A program made the position numbers and the translations under genes. A stretch of DNA of 64,000 bases, taken from NCBI GenBank assembly GCA_018828125.1, contig JAHJWB010000019.1:242582-306581 (forward strand), in the 5' to 3' direction. The DNA is from Gammaproteobacteria bacterium (GTDB lineage: Bacteria > Pseudomonadota > Gammaproteobacteria > Burkholderiales > Burkholderiaceae_C). The notes under the pieces were generated by a model. The model was not told the origin of the DNA. It made no database searches and saw nothing but the letters and a program-made list of their open reading frames with translations. Positions 1 through 9,600 of this stretch are shown piece by piece (position 1 is the stretch's first letter; every line of letters starts with the position of its first letter).

Positions 1-465
1 GGCGCTGTGCCAGGTCATGACCGAACTAGCCAGCGCATCGCGCACTGGGCCGGTGCGGTCATCGAACTCCACGGCTCCACTGATGTAGATACAGCCCGAG
101 TCGATCTCGATGGAGGTCCGCTTCATCCAGTTGTCGTACAGCGCATGCAGGCGGGCCAACCCGCGCGCAGCGGACATGGCCGGGTAGAACACTTCCTGCT
201 CGAAACGGGTGTGGTACTCGCGGATGACGGAAATCTGCAACTCTTCGCGCGAGCCGAAGTGGGCAAACACGCCCGACTTGCTCATGCCAGTGACGTCGGC
301 CAGCGCACCAATCGACAGCCCCTCCAGCCCGATGTGCGTGGCCAGCCCCAGTGCCGCTTCCACAATGGCCGCCTTGGTCTGCTGGCCTTTTTGCAAGGCG
401 CGGCCCGTGCCACTGCGAGCGCGCGGAATGCGGGTGACCTGGCGGGTTTCGGTGGTGGCGGGCAT
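1..465 (-). CDS. TetR/AcrR family transcriptional regulator (3' end outside window)
   Basis: The frame is open from an ATG at 465 to the left edge, giving 155 residues with no stop, so the C-terminus is missing. A basic leader of about 25 residues precedes a typical TetR DNA-binding domain. The helix-turn-helix lies near residues 50-72 (LSIGALADVTGMSKSGVFAHFGSREEL in part). The visible remainder is the helical ligand-binding domain with a conserved CIYISGA stretch. A perfect 14-bp palindrome lies 13 bases upstream of the start, the usual place for an autoregulatory TetR operator. The ligand and target genes cannot be read from the sequence. The family assignment is secure, the function unknown. 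Confidence 0.85.
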   Translation of the reverse strand, partial: MPATTETRQVTRIPRARSGTGRALQKGQQTKAAIVEAALGLATHIGLEGLSIGALADVTGMSKSGVFAHFGSREELQISVIREYHTRFEQEVFYPAMSAARGLARLHALYDNWMKRTSIEIDSGCIYISGAVEFDDRTGPVRDALASSVMTWHSA

Positions 466-477
466 GGTGCAAATAAA

Positions 478-491
478 AACGAACGTTCGTT
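478..491. promoter_or_regulatory. Palindromic operator candidate upstream of tetR-type gene
   Basis: AACGAACGTTCGTT is a perfect 14-bp inverted repeat 13 bases upstream of the TetR-family start codon, between that gene and slmA. Its position and its AACG/CGTT half-sites fit a TetR autoregulatory operator. A related palindrome, AGAACGATCGTTCT, lies upstream of the lipase gene at 58424. Binding is inferred. Confidence 0.55.
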
Positions 492-624
492 CTATTCTGC
501 AGCAAATTCGCAGCCGGGCCAAAACCCCACCAAAAAATAGGGAGGTCCGCCAAAAACCTCTGTTGCGGCTGCGCCACCGAGGCGCAGACCGATCGTCTGC
601 GCCTCTGTCGTTGGCTCGTCGGCG

Positions 625-1287
625 TTACAGCATCAGCGCCAGGCTGGCATCCAGATGTTCTGTGGGCATGCGCTTGAAACCGGATCTGGCATACCGCTGC
701 AGACGCCCCACCGCAAACGCGGTCAGCACGCTGGCGGCGACCTGGGCATCCACTGTCGGGGTGTCCGACCCCACGGTGGTGGAGCGCAGGCACTGGCGCA
801 GGGTGGACTCGATGCGCTCAAAGAACTGGTTCATGCGCTGCTGCAGCCGGTCGTGCTCAAACACCAGCGCGTCGCCCACCATCACACGCACCATGCCGGG
901 GTTGCGTTCGCCAAACTGCAGCAACAAGGCCACGATGCGAGCAGCCTGGCGGGCGCCCACGTCGGCGGCCTGGGCCGGGTCCGGCACGTCGCGCCCGGTG
1001 ATTTGCTGCACCAGGGTGAACACAGCCTGCTCGATGAAGTCGATCAGGCCTTCAAACATTTGCGCCTTGCTGGCGAAGTGGCGGTACAGCGCGGCCTCGC
1101 TGACTGAAAGACGCGCAGCAAGCGCAGCCGTGGTGATGCGTTCGGCCCCCGGCTGCTCCAGCATCGAAGCCAATGCCTGCAGGATCTGCACCCGCCGCTC
1201 GCCGGGCTTGGGCCGCTTGCGCGCCGCAGGGGTATCCGCGGTATCGGAAGTGCTGGCGGGTTCAGGAAGGGGCGAGAGTTCGGACAT
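625..1287 (-). CDS. slmA: Nucleoid occlusion factor SlmA (TetR-fold division inhibitor)
   Basis: The product is 220 residues if started at MSELSP; an in-frame upstream start would add 14 residues that look unconserved. SlmA binds specific chromosomal sites and FtsZ to block septation over the nucleoid. After a disordered Pro/Ser/Thr leader of about 28 residues comes the HTH (about 51-72, ITTAALAARLSVSEAALYRHF). This is followed by SlmA-type signatures: FERNPGM-like FGERNPGM, then FEHDRLQQRMNQFFERIE and LRQCLR. These match my recollection of E. coli SlmA closely. It is read on the same strand as the kinase/regulator pair and argB, a common beta-proteobacterial neighbourhood. I am confident of the family. 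Confidence 0.88.
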   Translation of the reverse strand: MSELSPLPEPASTSDTADTPAARKRPKPGERRVQILQALASMLEQPGAERITTAALAARLSVSEAALYRHFASKAQMFEGLIDFIEQAVFTLVQQITGRDVPDPAQAADVGARQAARIVALLLQFGERNPGMVRVMVGDALVFEHDRLQQRMNQFFERIESTLRQCLRSTTVGSDTPTVDAQVAASVLTAFAVGRLQRYARSGFKRMPTEHLDASLALML

Positions 1288-1492
1288 GCAGGACAGGGGG
1301 CTCTGGTGGGGCCTTGGGGCCGGTGGCACCCTGTGCCTCGGTCACGCGCCGGGTGGGCGGAAACCAGTCTGCGGCAGGGCGTAAATCATGTGTGGAAATG
1401 ATTCTCGCACACGGTATGTGGCGTCTATCCCACGCCACCGCGGCCATGCGACGGCGTGCCCATCCCAAACAAAACCCAACGCTTGGCGCAGC

Positions 1493-2992
1493 CTACAAAC
1501 GGAACACCACGGTCACGAGCAAGCCATGCCCTTGGTGGCCGGTGCCCAGCGTAAGAGACGCCCGGTGCACGCGAGCGATTTCGTCCGCAATCGCCAAGCC
1601 CAGACCCGTGCCCTCACCGACCGTGCCCGGCACGCGGTAAAACCGCTGCGTGACGCGAACGCGCTCAGCCTCGGGCACACCGGGGCCATCATCTTCAACC
1701 TCTACGTACACCCGCGGTGGACCTGCGCGGCCCTGGCGCATGCCACAGCGGATGGTGACCATGCCTCCGGGCGGCGTGTACTTGATGGCGTTGTCCACCA
1801 GATTTGACAGCAGCTCACGGAGCAGCCAGCCGTGGCCGGTCACGTGAACGGGTTGCACATCCAGCCCCAGGTCCAGGCCTTTGCCGGTGGCGGGGTCCAG
1901 AAAGTTCTCCAGCAGCGTTTCGCACAGGTCCTTGAGGTCCACCCGCTGCGGGGGCTGCGCGTCCAGGCTGCGCGCATCGGCGCGCGACAGCGCCAGCAGC
2001 TGGTGCGCTAGTTGCGAAGTACGGCGCGTAGCGTTGCGCAACTTCTCGATCTGATCCACTCCCAAAACAATAGCACCTTGCGCTTTACCATCATGCGCTA
2101 GAACCTGTTTTCTATCAAAATCTGGTAACGCAACGCGTGGAGGCGCTGCCGCCTTGGCCATCATGGCCCAAGCTTCTACCTGGGCCTGAAGGCCCGCCAA
2201 CGGGGTGCGCAGCTGGTGGGCTGCATCAGCCACAAAGCGGCGCTGCCCTTCCGCCTGCGCGTTGACCAATGCAAACAGCCGGTTGAGTGAATGCACCAGG
2301 GGGCGTACCTCGGTGGGGGAGGAAGCTTCATCGATGGGACTTAGGTCGCGCGGGGAGCGGTGCTCCACCGCTTCGGCCAGGTCCACCAGGGGCTTGAATG
2401 CCCGGCGCACTGCCCAGTGAATGGCCAGCGCCGCGGCCGCCACCAGCACCAGGTTGGGCAGCAGCACGCGCAAAAAAAGTTGCTGGGCCCACTGCTGGCG
2501 CGGGTCAGACCCATCGGCCAGCGCCACCACCAGCTCGCCCGCCCCGGTGCGACCGCGCAGCACAGCCACCCGATAGGTCACCCCACCAAACTCCACGCTA
2601 TGAAATTCCGGCGCCTGCGTAGTGGGCACCGCGCTGTGTACCCAGGCATCGCCCAGCAGCAGATTGCCTGCGACATCGCGCACGCTGAAGCCTGCAAATC
2701 CTGCGTTCTGACGCAAGAACTCTTCGACCGGCGGCGCCAGAAGCAACAGAGGGGGTTCGTTATCGCGGATCGGCGGGGCCAGCACCGAATCTGCCAGCGC
2801 CGGCAGCAGCCGCAGCAACCGCTGGTCGTGCCGACTGGCAGCCTCGTCGGCCGAGCGGTAGTCCAGCCACACTCCCACCAACGCCAACGCAAACAGGGGC
2901 AACACCAGCATGAACAGCAGCCGGTTGCGCAGATCCGATGTCATGGCGCGCAGCCCGGGCCGCTGGGAGGGAACGGGCCGGGGCTGCGTCAT
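1493..2992 (-). CDS. Sensor histidine kinase (TctE/QseC type) carrying an in-frame repeat insertion
   Basis: The product is 499 residues from the ATG at 2992; a TTG three codons upstream is also possible. Order: TM1 about 25-43, periplasmic sensor region about 45-170, TM2 about 173-193, HAMP-like linker, and a dimerisation helix with the H-box VADAAHQLRTPLAG (phospho-acceptor His259). The HATPase domain follows, with a DNAIKY N-box and DDGPGVP and GTGLGLAI G-boxes. It lies 40 bases downstream of its response regulator, so the two form an operon. Residues about 291-310, in the loop between the two dimerisation helices, are encoded by a palindromic repeat found elsewhere in the window. The stimulus is unknown; tctE-type sensors often control tricarboxylate uptake, but no transporter adjoins it. 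Confidence 0.88.
   Translation of the reverse strand: MTQPRPVPSQRPGLRAMTSDLRNRLLFMLVLPLFALALVGVWLDYRSADEAASRHDQRLLRLLPALADSVLAPPIRDNEPPLLLLAPPVEEFLRQNAGFAGFSVRDVAGNLLLGDAWVHSAVPTTQAPEFHSVEFGGVTYRVAVLRGRTGAGELVVALADGSDPRQQWAQQLFLRVLLPNLVLVAAAALAIHWAVRRAFKPLVDLAEAVEHRSPRDLSPIDEASSPTEVRPLVHSLNRLFALVNAQAEGQRRFVADAAHQLRTPLAGLQAQVEAWAMMAKAAAPPRVALPDFDRKQVLAHDGKAQGAIVLGVDQIEKLRNATRRTSQLAHQLLALSRADARSLDAQPPQRVDLKDLCETLLENFLDPATGKGLDLGLDVQPVHVTGHGWLLRELLSNLVDNAIKYTPPGGMVTIRCGMRQGRAGPPRVYVEVEDDGPGVPEAERVRVTQRFYRVPGTVGEGTGLGLAIADEIARVHRASLTLGTGHQGHGLLVTVVFRL
2064..2121. repeat. Palindromic repeat (core GCGCTT/AAGCGC family), copy inside histidine kinase gene
   Basis: This 58-base stretch aligns with the intergenic copies at 57626 and 63661: AAAACAATAGC, then a GCGCTT arm, a short loop, GCGCTAGA, then a T-rich end. 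The arms here are degenerate, as expected for an old copy. It is a whole-frame insertion in the kinase reading frame. Confidence 0.75.
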
Positions 2993-3032
2993 GGCGGGCA
3001 ATCAATCAGTGAGGCAGGAAGAATGAGCCGGA

Positions 3033-3725
3033 TCAGGGCGCCTGAAGTTCCAGCCGGTAACCGAAGCCGCGAATGGACCGCAGCGCCACCCCGTGAGGCT
3101 CCAGCTTGCCGCGCAGCCGAGATACGTAGACCTCGACCGCGTTGGGCGTGATTTCTTTGTCCCAGCCAGTCAACGCCTGCAGCAACTTGTCTTTGCTGGC
3201 GGGCTTGGGCGCGTTGATGAGCAAATATTCGAGCACCGTCCATTCGCGAGGACCCAGCTCGATGACCTGCTCCGAATCACCTATGCGAATGCTGGCGCGG
3301 CGCCCCGCGGTATCCAGCTCCAGCGGACCAAAACTGAGCACCGCCGTGGTGGCCGCCTGCGAGCGGCGAAGCAAGGCGCGCAGGCGCGCCAGCAGTTCGG
3401 GAAGCTCAAACGGCTTGACCATGTAGTCGTCCGCCCCCAGGTCCAGCCCCTGCACACGGTCATGCAGGGCATCACGCGCGGTGAGGATGAGCACGGGCAT
3501 CGAAGGGCTCGCCATGTCGGGCCGGCGCAGGCGTCGCGTCAGCTCCAGGCCATCCATCGCCGGCAGGCCGATGTCAATGATGGCGGCGTCAAACGATTCG
3601 GTACGCAGCACCTCTTCCGCGCGCTCACCGCTGCCCACCCAGTCCACCGCATAGCCCGCATCGGTAAGCCCGAGCTTGATGCCGCTGGCCACCATGACGT
3701 CGTCTTCGACCAATAGCAGGCGCAT
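3033..3725 (-). CDS. OmpR/PhoB family response regulator (TctD/QseB type)
   Basis: The product is 230 residues. The receiver domain (about 1-115) has the acidic pair EDD at 7-9, the phospho-acceptor Asp51 in IIDIGLP, the Thr of LTA and the Lys of VKPF. A winged-helix DNA-binding domain follows (about 125-225), with LGPREWTVLEYLL, the recognition helix NAVEVYVSRLRGKL and the terminal wing IRGFGYRLE. It is the first gene of a pair with the histidine kinase, which should phosphorylate it. It begins 19 bases beyond the argB stop on the same strand, so transcription from argB could run into it. Targets are not evident. Confidence 0.92.
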   Translation of the reverse strand: MRLLLVEDDVMVASGIKLGLTDAGYAVDWVGSGERAEEVLRTESFDAAIIDIGLPAMDGLELTRRLRRPDMASPSMPVLILTARDALHDRVQGLDLGADDYMVKPFELPELLARLRALLRRSQAATTAVLSFGPLELDTAGRRASIRIGDSEQVIELGPREWTVLEYLLINAPKPASKDKLLQALTGWDKEITPNAVEVYVSRLRGKLEPHGVALRSIRGFGYRLELQAP

Positions 3726-3744
3726 GGCAGTACTGAAAAACGGT

Positions 3745-4635
3745 TCAGTGCGACCGGATCATGGTGCCGTAAGCCTGATCAGTCAGGATTTCCAGCAACA
3801 TGGCATGCGGCACCCGTCCGTCGATGATGTGCACTGCATGCACACCGGCTTTGGCGGCGTCCAGCGCCCCTGCGATCTTGGGCAACATGCCGCCGGAAAT
3901 GGTGCCGTCAGCAAACAGCGCATCGATTTCACGAGCCGTCAGGTCGGTGAGCAGGTTGCCCGCCTTGTCCAGCACGCCCGGGGTGTTGGTCAACAACATC
4001 AGTTTCTCGGCCTGCAGCACTGTGGCGAGCTTGCTGGCGACCACGTCAGCATTGATGTTGTAGCTCTCGTTGTTCTCGCCGAAGCCAATGGGGCTGATCA
4101 CGGGGATGAAGGCATCGTCCTGCAGCGCCTTGACGACGCTTGGGTCGATGGTCACGATATCGCCCACTTGACCCACATCGTGCTCGATGCTTGGGTCCTT
4201 GGTGTCCACCAGCTTGAGCTTCTGCGCGCGGATCATGCCGCCGTCACGCCCTGTCAGGCCCACTGCCTTGCCGCCTGCCTGGTTGATGAGGCCCACGATG
4301 TCCTGCTGCACCTCGCCGGCCAGCACCCACTCGACCACTTCCATGGTCTCAGCATCGGTCACGCGCATGCCCTGGATGAACTCGCCCTTTTTGCCAAGGC
4401 GGTTCAGGGCTGTTTCAATCTGCGGGCCGCCGCCGTGAACCACCACAGGGTTCATACCGACCAGCTTGAGCAACACCACATCTTCGGCAAAATCGGCCTG
4501 TAAGGCAGGGTCGGTCATAGCGTTGCCGCCGTACTTGATGACCATGGTCTTGCCATGGAACTTGCGGATGTAAGGCAGCGCCTGGGCCAGGATTTCAGCC
4601 TTGTCGCGCGGGGCAATCGAAAGAAGGTCGGTCAT
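3745..4635 (-). CDS. argB: Acetylglutamate kinase
   Basis: The product is 296 residues from MTDLLSI, the usual length. The enzyme phosphorylates N-acetyl-L-glutamate with ATP, the second step of arginine synthesis, in the cytosol. Visible family motifs are VIKYGGNAM near the N-terminus (phosphate-binding Lys and Gly-rich loop), [18 protein letters not shown]-like [22 protein letters not shown] and [10 protein letters not shown]. An upstream in-frame ATG would add 16 unconserved residues, so the internal start is preferred. It sits between the polysaccharide transferase gene and the two-component pair. The assignment is firm. Confidence 0.97.
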   Translation of the reverse strand: MTDLLSIAPRDKAEILAQALPYIRKFHGKTMVIKYGGNAMTDPALQADFAEDVVLLKLVGMNPVVVHGGGPQIETALNRLGKKGEFIQGMRVTDAETMEVVEWVLAGEVQQDIVGLINQAGGKAVGLTGRDGGMIRAQKLKLVDTKDPSIEHDVGQVGDIVTIDPSVVKALQDDAFIPVISPIGFGENNESYNINADVVASKLATVLQAEKLMLLTNTPGVLDKAGNLLTDLTAREIDALFADGTISGGMLPKIAGALDAAKAGVHAVHIIDGRVPHAMLLEILTDQAYGTMIRSH

Positions 4636-4732
4636 GGAGGCGGGCCATCCGGTGAAAACTGTGAGGCGCAAATTGTGCCGCATTCAAGCGGCACTCCCAC
4701 ACCAAACTTCGCAAGCGCAAGGCGCTATGCCT

Positions 4733-5836
4733 TCAGCGGCGCAACCACTGAGGGACTTTAAAGCGCACGATGGCGAAGTAGGCCATCACGTAGCTGATCA
4801 CAAACAACGCGCAAAACGCCATCAGCAGCGGCGTATTGCTCCAAAACAACACCGCCGGCACGACGGTAAGCAGAGTGAACCCCCACAAATACGGGGATGT
4901 GCGGTTGTTGCGCATCAGCACACGGCGGGACTCGTCGTCATGGAACACACCCCGCACAATGCGCCGATAGATCAGTTGGTGAAAATGCAGCGCATCTGCC
5001 ACGCCGGGCGACACACCCCGCACCGCCTTTCGATAGATCGAAAAAATGGTCTCCCACACTGGGTAAATCAACAGCAGCATCGGAAACCACGGGGAGACAT
5101 CAGAGTTGCGCTGTACCAGGGAAATGCTGGCCAAGGCAATCACCACACCCCAAACGTACGCCCCCCCATCCCCGGCAAAAAGCATACCCCGCGGGTAGTT
5201 CCACACCAGAAACCCCGCAGTGGCTGCCGCGGTGGACACCAGCAAAGCGGCCAAGGCACGGTCCCCCACCTGCAGGGCCACATGGGCCAAAGCCAGACAG
5301 ACAATCAACGCCACCATACCGGCAAGGCCGTTATAGCCGTCGATGATGTTGAAGGCGTGCGGGAGGCCTGCGACAGCAAGAACAACGATGGCGATGCCGA
5401 ACCATGGAGCAGCCGTAAGCACCGCATCCAGCCAAGGCCATCCCATGCGGGGAAGGGTCAGATCCAGAAGCCATACGGCCAAAACGCCAGATGCGCTGGT
5501 GAGTATCAGCCTATACCGAACGGACAGGCGCTGGGTCATGTCTTCCGCAATGCCGCCCAGCGCTGCGGGCAACAGGGCCACTAGCCAGCTTCCCACCCAG
5601 ACCCCAAGCCGCAAAGAGCCAGGATCCCCCCACAGCGCGGACTGGAGAACACCCAGCCCCCAACTGACGCACATTCCCAGCAGCAAGGAAGCGCCCCCCA
5701 ACCGCGGAATATCGCCCAGATGAAACCGCTGCGGCATGGCTTCGCTGTAGACCGCGGCATGCTCCCGCCCCCATCGCACGATGAGGCCTGCAGCCAGCGC
5801 CGCCACCAAAAAACCAACCACAGACAACCAGATCAT
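4733..5836 (-). CDS. WecA/MraY-type polyprenyl-phosphate sugar-1-phosphate transferase
   Basis: The product is 367 residues from the ATG at 5836. That start overlaps the stop of the upstream glycosyltransferase by an ATGA, which decides it. About ten hydrophobic membrane segments alternate with cytoplasmic loops bearing family motifs: GGIAEDM in the DDxxD position, NIIDGYNGLAGM (NxxDGxNGL) and FAGDGGAYVWG. A histidine motif, HFHQLIYRR, lies near the C-terminus. Such enzymes load the first sugar phosphate onto undecaprenyl phosphate and start O-antigen assembly at the inner membrane. The usual second Asp of the first motif is Glu-Asp here. The sugar donor is unknown. Confidence 0.85.
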   Translation of the reverse strand: MIWLSVVGFLVAALAAGLIVRWGREHAAVYSEAMPQRFHLGDIPRLGGASLLLGMCVSWGLGVLQSALWGDPGSLRLGVWVGSWLVALLPAALGGIAEDMTQRLSVRYRLILTSASGVLAVWLLDLTLPRMGWPWLDAVLTAAPWFGIAIVVLAVAGLPHAFNIIDGYNGLAGMVALIVCLALAHVALQVGDRALAALLVSTAAATAGFLVWNYPRGMLFAGDGGAYVWGVVIALASISLVQRNSDVSPWFPMLLLIYPVWETIFSIYRKAVRGVSPGVADALHFHQLIYRRIVRGVFHDDESRRVLMRNNRTSPYLWGFTLLTVVPAVLFWSNTPLLMAFCALFVISYVMAYFAIVRFKVPQWLRR

Positions 5837-6624
5837 GGGGTGCCGATGGTACCCGCGCTGGCTGACGACGAGGTTAGCAACTGTTGCGCGCGCCCGTACA
5901 CCGGAGAAAGCCATAGCCGAACAAGGCTGCGCACGTGCCACGCAAAATGCCTCACACTCCGCCCGCTGGCACGCTGGCCCGCGTGAACAATGCGCGCGGG
6001 CGCCTTGACCAGCAGCAGGCCACGCAACCTCAGTCGCAAACAAAAGTCCACATCTTCGCAATACATGAAGTAGCGCTCGTCGAACCCGCCCAGGTCGCGC
6101 CACACAGAGGTGGGCACCACTAGACAGGCTGCATTCACCCAATCGACGCGCGTTTCTCGTCGCCCTAAAAGCCTGCGCCGAATCAGCGAAAGCGGCGTGG
6201 GCACCTCTCTCTCGCTGTCCTCAATGTGCCCCTGTTCATCTATCTGCGTGGGGTAGGCACATCCCGCGGTCTGCACCGCGCAGGCGGCAATCAGGTCGTC
6301 AAAAGGGTCGTCTTGCGCAAGCAGCTTTACATCAGGGTTGAGCACGCATAGGAAGTCTTCTGCAGCGCCGCCCAGCGCTCTGTTGTGGTTGGCCCCAAAC
6401 CCACGCGGTACCTCATTGACGACCACGTCGAATTTGAATGGCCAGCCGCTTAAAGGGGGCTGCGGTACCGGTTCGACCACGTTTTGGACGAGCACGACCC
6501 GCGTTACGGAATGTGCCGACCACTGGGCCAACTGCAGCAGCAAACCCTGTACCAGTTCGCCATGCGCATGGCTGACGATGGAGACCACCAAACGAGGACG
6601 AAGGGAGGGGAAAATGTCGGGCAT
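5833..6624 (-). CDS. Family 2 glycosyltransferase (rhamnosyltransferase-like)
   Basis: The product is 263 residues, beginning 63 bases from the divergent large glycosyltransferase gene. It has a GT-A fold: an N-terminal VVSIVSHAHG strand, VVNEVPRGFGANHNRAL (NxGFGxGxNxG-type donor loop), the DxD-like LNPDVKLL, and the acceptor-side motif GGFDERYFMYCEDVDFCLRLR typical of WbbL-like rhamnosyltransferases. It probably adds a sugar, perhaps rhamnose given rmlBDAC in the window, to a lipid-linked glycan in the cytosol. Translational coupling to the WecA-type gene through ATGA supports shared function. The exact sugar is inference. Confidence 0.85.
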   Translation of the reverse strand: MPDIFPSLRPRLVVSIVSHAHGELVQGLLLQLAQWSAHSVTRVVLVQNVVEPVPQPPLSGWPFKFDVVVNEVPRGFGANHNRALGGAAEDFLCVLNPDVKLLAQDDPFDDLIAACAVQTAGCAYPTQIDEQGHIEDSEREVPTPLSLIRRRLLGRRETRVDWVNAACLVVPTSVWRDLGGFDERYFMYCEDVDFCLRLRLRGLLLVKAPARIVHAGQRASGRSVRHFAWHVRSLVRLWLSPVYGRAQQLLTSSSASAGTIGTP

Positions 6625-6687
6625 CGGCTGCTATTGTCCTCTGGGCGGCCGCTCCCGACCCCAGATTCACGCCGTCATAATCGCCGG

Positions 6688-9600
6688 ATGACGAATTCAA
6701 TTGACGATCTGCATGTGTATTTGCGCTCCATTGCACAGGGAGAGCGCACATCGCTATCGGTCCTGGCAAGCCTGGTTCACAAAGGCGCCACCGTTCTGGA
6801 CCTGGGCTGCGGAAGTGGCGCGCTGGGCCAGTTTCTGAAGGAAACCCGGGACTGCACCTCTGACGGCGTCACCCTCAGCCAGGCAGAAGCCGACCATGCA
6901 CAGCCGCACTACCGCACGGTCAAGGTGGCCGACCTGGAAACCGCCGACCTGCGCAGCATGTTCTCCGCCCAGCGCTACGACTACATAGTGTGTGCCGATG
7001 TGCTGGAACACCTACGGCGCCCCGAGGCGGTTTTGCAGGTGTGCCGCGAACTGCTGGCGCCCGAGGGCAAACTGCTGATTTCGGTACCCAACGCCGCCTA
7101 CTCCGGCCTGCTGGCCGAATTGCTGGAAGGTGAATTCCGCTACAGGGAAGAAGGCCTGCTGGACCGCACCCACCTGCGCTTCTTCACCCGCCGCTCACTG
7201 GTTCGGTTCATGGCTGAGCAACGCTGGGAGCTGGACGCCGTAGACACCATCACCCGCGAGCTGCCGGAATCCGAGTTCCAGGTCGCCTTTGACAGCCTTC
7301 CGCCCACCGTTGCACGTCACCTGCTCAGCGCCCCCGATGCGCTCACTTATCAGTTCATCTGTGTGGCGCGCCCGGTGGCGCATGTGCCGACTGCGGCGCA
7401 CCTGCCCGCCAGCGCAGAAGAATCGCACGCACGTTTTACCGCGCAGCTTTATCTGGGGCGCAACGGGCGCTATGCCGAGGATGAAAAGCTCACAGCCACG
7501 GGCGTCATTGGGGACGAGCGGCAATTGGTGCAGTTCAAGCTTCCTGCGTCACAGGAGCCACTCACCCAACTCCGCCTGGACCCAGCGGATCGGCCGGGCT
7601 TCCTGCACCTCTACAGCCTCACCCTGCGGGACCAGGCGCAGCAACCTTTATGGCGGTGGCAGGCGGACGCGACCACGCGCTCGTTGCTCGCGGCTGCGCC
7701 TCATAGCCAGATTGCGTGGCAAGCCCCTATGCCCCCCGCGTCCGGCGCCAACCTGTTGCTCCTTGCGGGCACAGACCCTTGGCTGGAGCTTCCCATCCCC
7801 GCAAAGGCCTTCACAGAAGACGACCGCACACCCACAACGCTGGATGTCGAGCTGGGCTGGCCGATGTCGGCGGATTACCTGGCGCTGGCAGGCACCGTGC
7901 GCCCTTTAGGGGACCGCATTGATCAGCTGGAGCGCAGTGGCCGTGAAACCCAGGCGCACTTGCAAGAACAACTGAGCCAGACGCAGCAAACACTTTCCAC
8001 ATTTGGCGCCCGTAACAGCGTGCTGGAAGAAAGCAACAAGGCGCTGGCGCAACAACGCTCCATGTGGCACCAGGAGGCCACCCGCCTGCAAAAGGACTAC
8101 ACCGCCTTGGCTTCGCACCTCAAAACCATAGAGAACTCCACCGTGTTCCGAGCCACCCGTCCCCTGGTTCACGCCAAAATGCGTGTGGACCGGCTGCTTG
8201 GCCGCGCTCTTGCTGCTGCGTCGCAAGCCAAGCCTGCAGCGATTGCCATGACCCCGTCGCCCCACCCCGTCGATGTCATCGTGCCGGTCTATCGTGGGTT
8301 GGCAGACACCCAGTTGTGCATCAACTCAGCCTTGGCCAGTATCTGCCAAACGCCCTGGCGGCTGATAGTGATCAACGACGCCAGCCCGGAGCCAGAAGTG
8401 ACCGAGTGGTTACGCGAGCGCGCCCAGCACGACAGCCGCATCACCCTGCTGGAGAACCCGGAAAACCTGGGCTTTGTCGGCACGGTCAATCGCGGCATGG
8501 CACTGAGCAACAGCAACGACGTATTGCTGCTCAACAGCGACACGGAGGTAGCCAACGACTGGCTGGACCGCATTCGCAACGCTGCTTACAGCGACCAAAA
8601 GGTAGCCTCCGTCACCCCCTTTTCCAACAACGCCACCATCTGCAGCTACCCCCGTTTTTGCAAGGACAACGAGTTGCCCGAGGGTTACGACACGGCGCGC
8701 CTGGACGCGCTGTGCGCGCAGACCAACCCCGGCGCGGTGGTGGACGTACCCACCGGCGTGGGCTTTTGCATGTACATCCGGCGCGACTGCCTGGCAGTGG
8801 TGGGCCTGTTCGACACCGAGAACTTTGGCAAGGGCTACGGAGAAGAGAACGACTTCTGCCAGCGCGCAGCGGCATCCGGCTGGCGCAATCTGCACCTGCT
8901 CGACACCTTCGTTTTGCACACGGGCGGCGTCAGTTTTGGCGATAGCAAAAGTCCCCGCGAGCGCGCCGCCATGGAAACGCTGAGACGCATGCATCCCGGC
9001 TATGAGCGCGACATCCTGGCCTTCGTACAGAATGATCCTGCCGAGCCGTTCCGTATGGCCCTGGACGTTGCACGCATGCGCAAAGCCCAGGACCATGCTG
9101 GTATTCAAACGGTGCTCGCCGTGCTGCACGACCGCGCCGGCGGGACAGTGCGGCACGTGCGAGAACTCGCCAAGCACCTGCAAAGCCAGGCGCAGTTTCT
9201 CACGCTCACGCCAGCGCCTGGCCGCTCCGTGCTACTCCAGTCAGCCAACGATACTGAGGGGTTCCGCCTGCAGTTCAGCCTTGAGACCCAGTCGGCAGAA
9301 CTTCTGGAAGCCCTGCGCAAGCTGGGTGTCGCCCACATTCACTACCACCACCTGCTCGGCCATGACGTAAGCATTCTGGACCTGCCGCATCAGTTGGGCG
9401 TCGCGTACGACTTCACCGCGCACGACTACTACAGCTACTGCACCCACATATCGCTGACCGGCCTGGACAACCGCTACGCGGGCGAGACCGCCCCGGGTCA
9501 ATGTGCATGCTGCACGCCGGACAGCACGGCACCGCACAGCGGCACAGTCAGCCAATGGCGGCATCGCAATGTGCACTTCTTGACAGCAGCGCGCCAAGTC

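Noticed and set aside
1390..1420. A Fur-box-like stretch (GGAAATGATTCTCGC) upstream of slmA.
   Set aside because: It matches the Fur consensus only partly and no iron-related gene adjoins it.
8410..9183. A 257-codon open frame opposite the giant glycosyltransferase.
   Set aside because: It overlaps well-conserved GT2 motifs on the other strand and has no recognisable domain, so it is a shadow of a high-GC gene.
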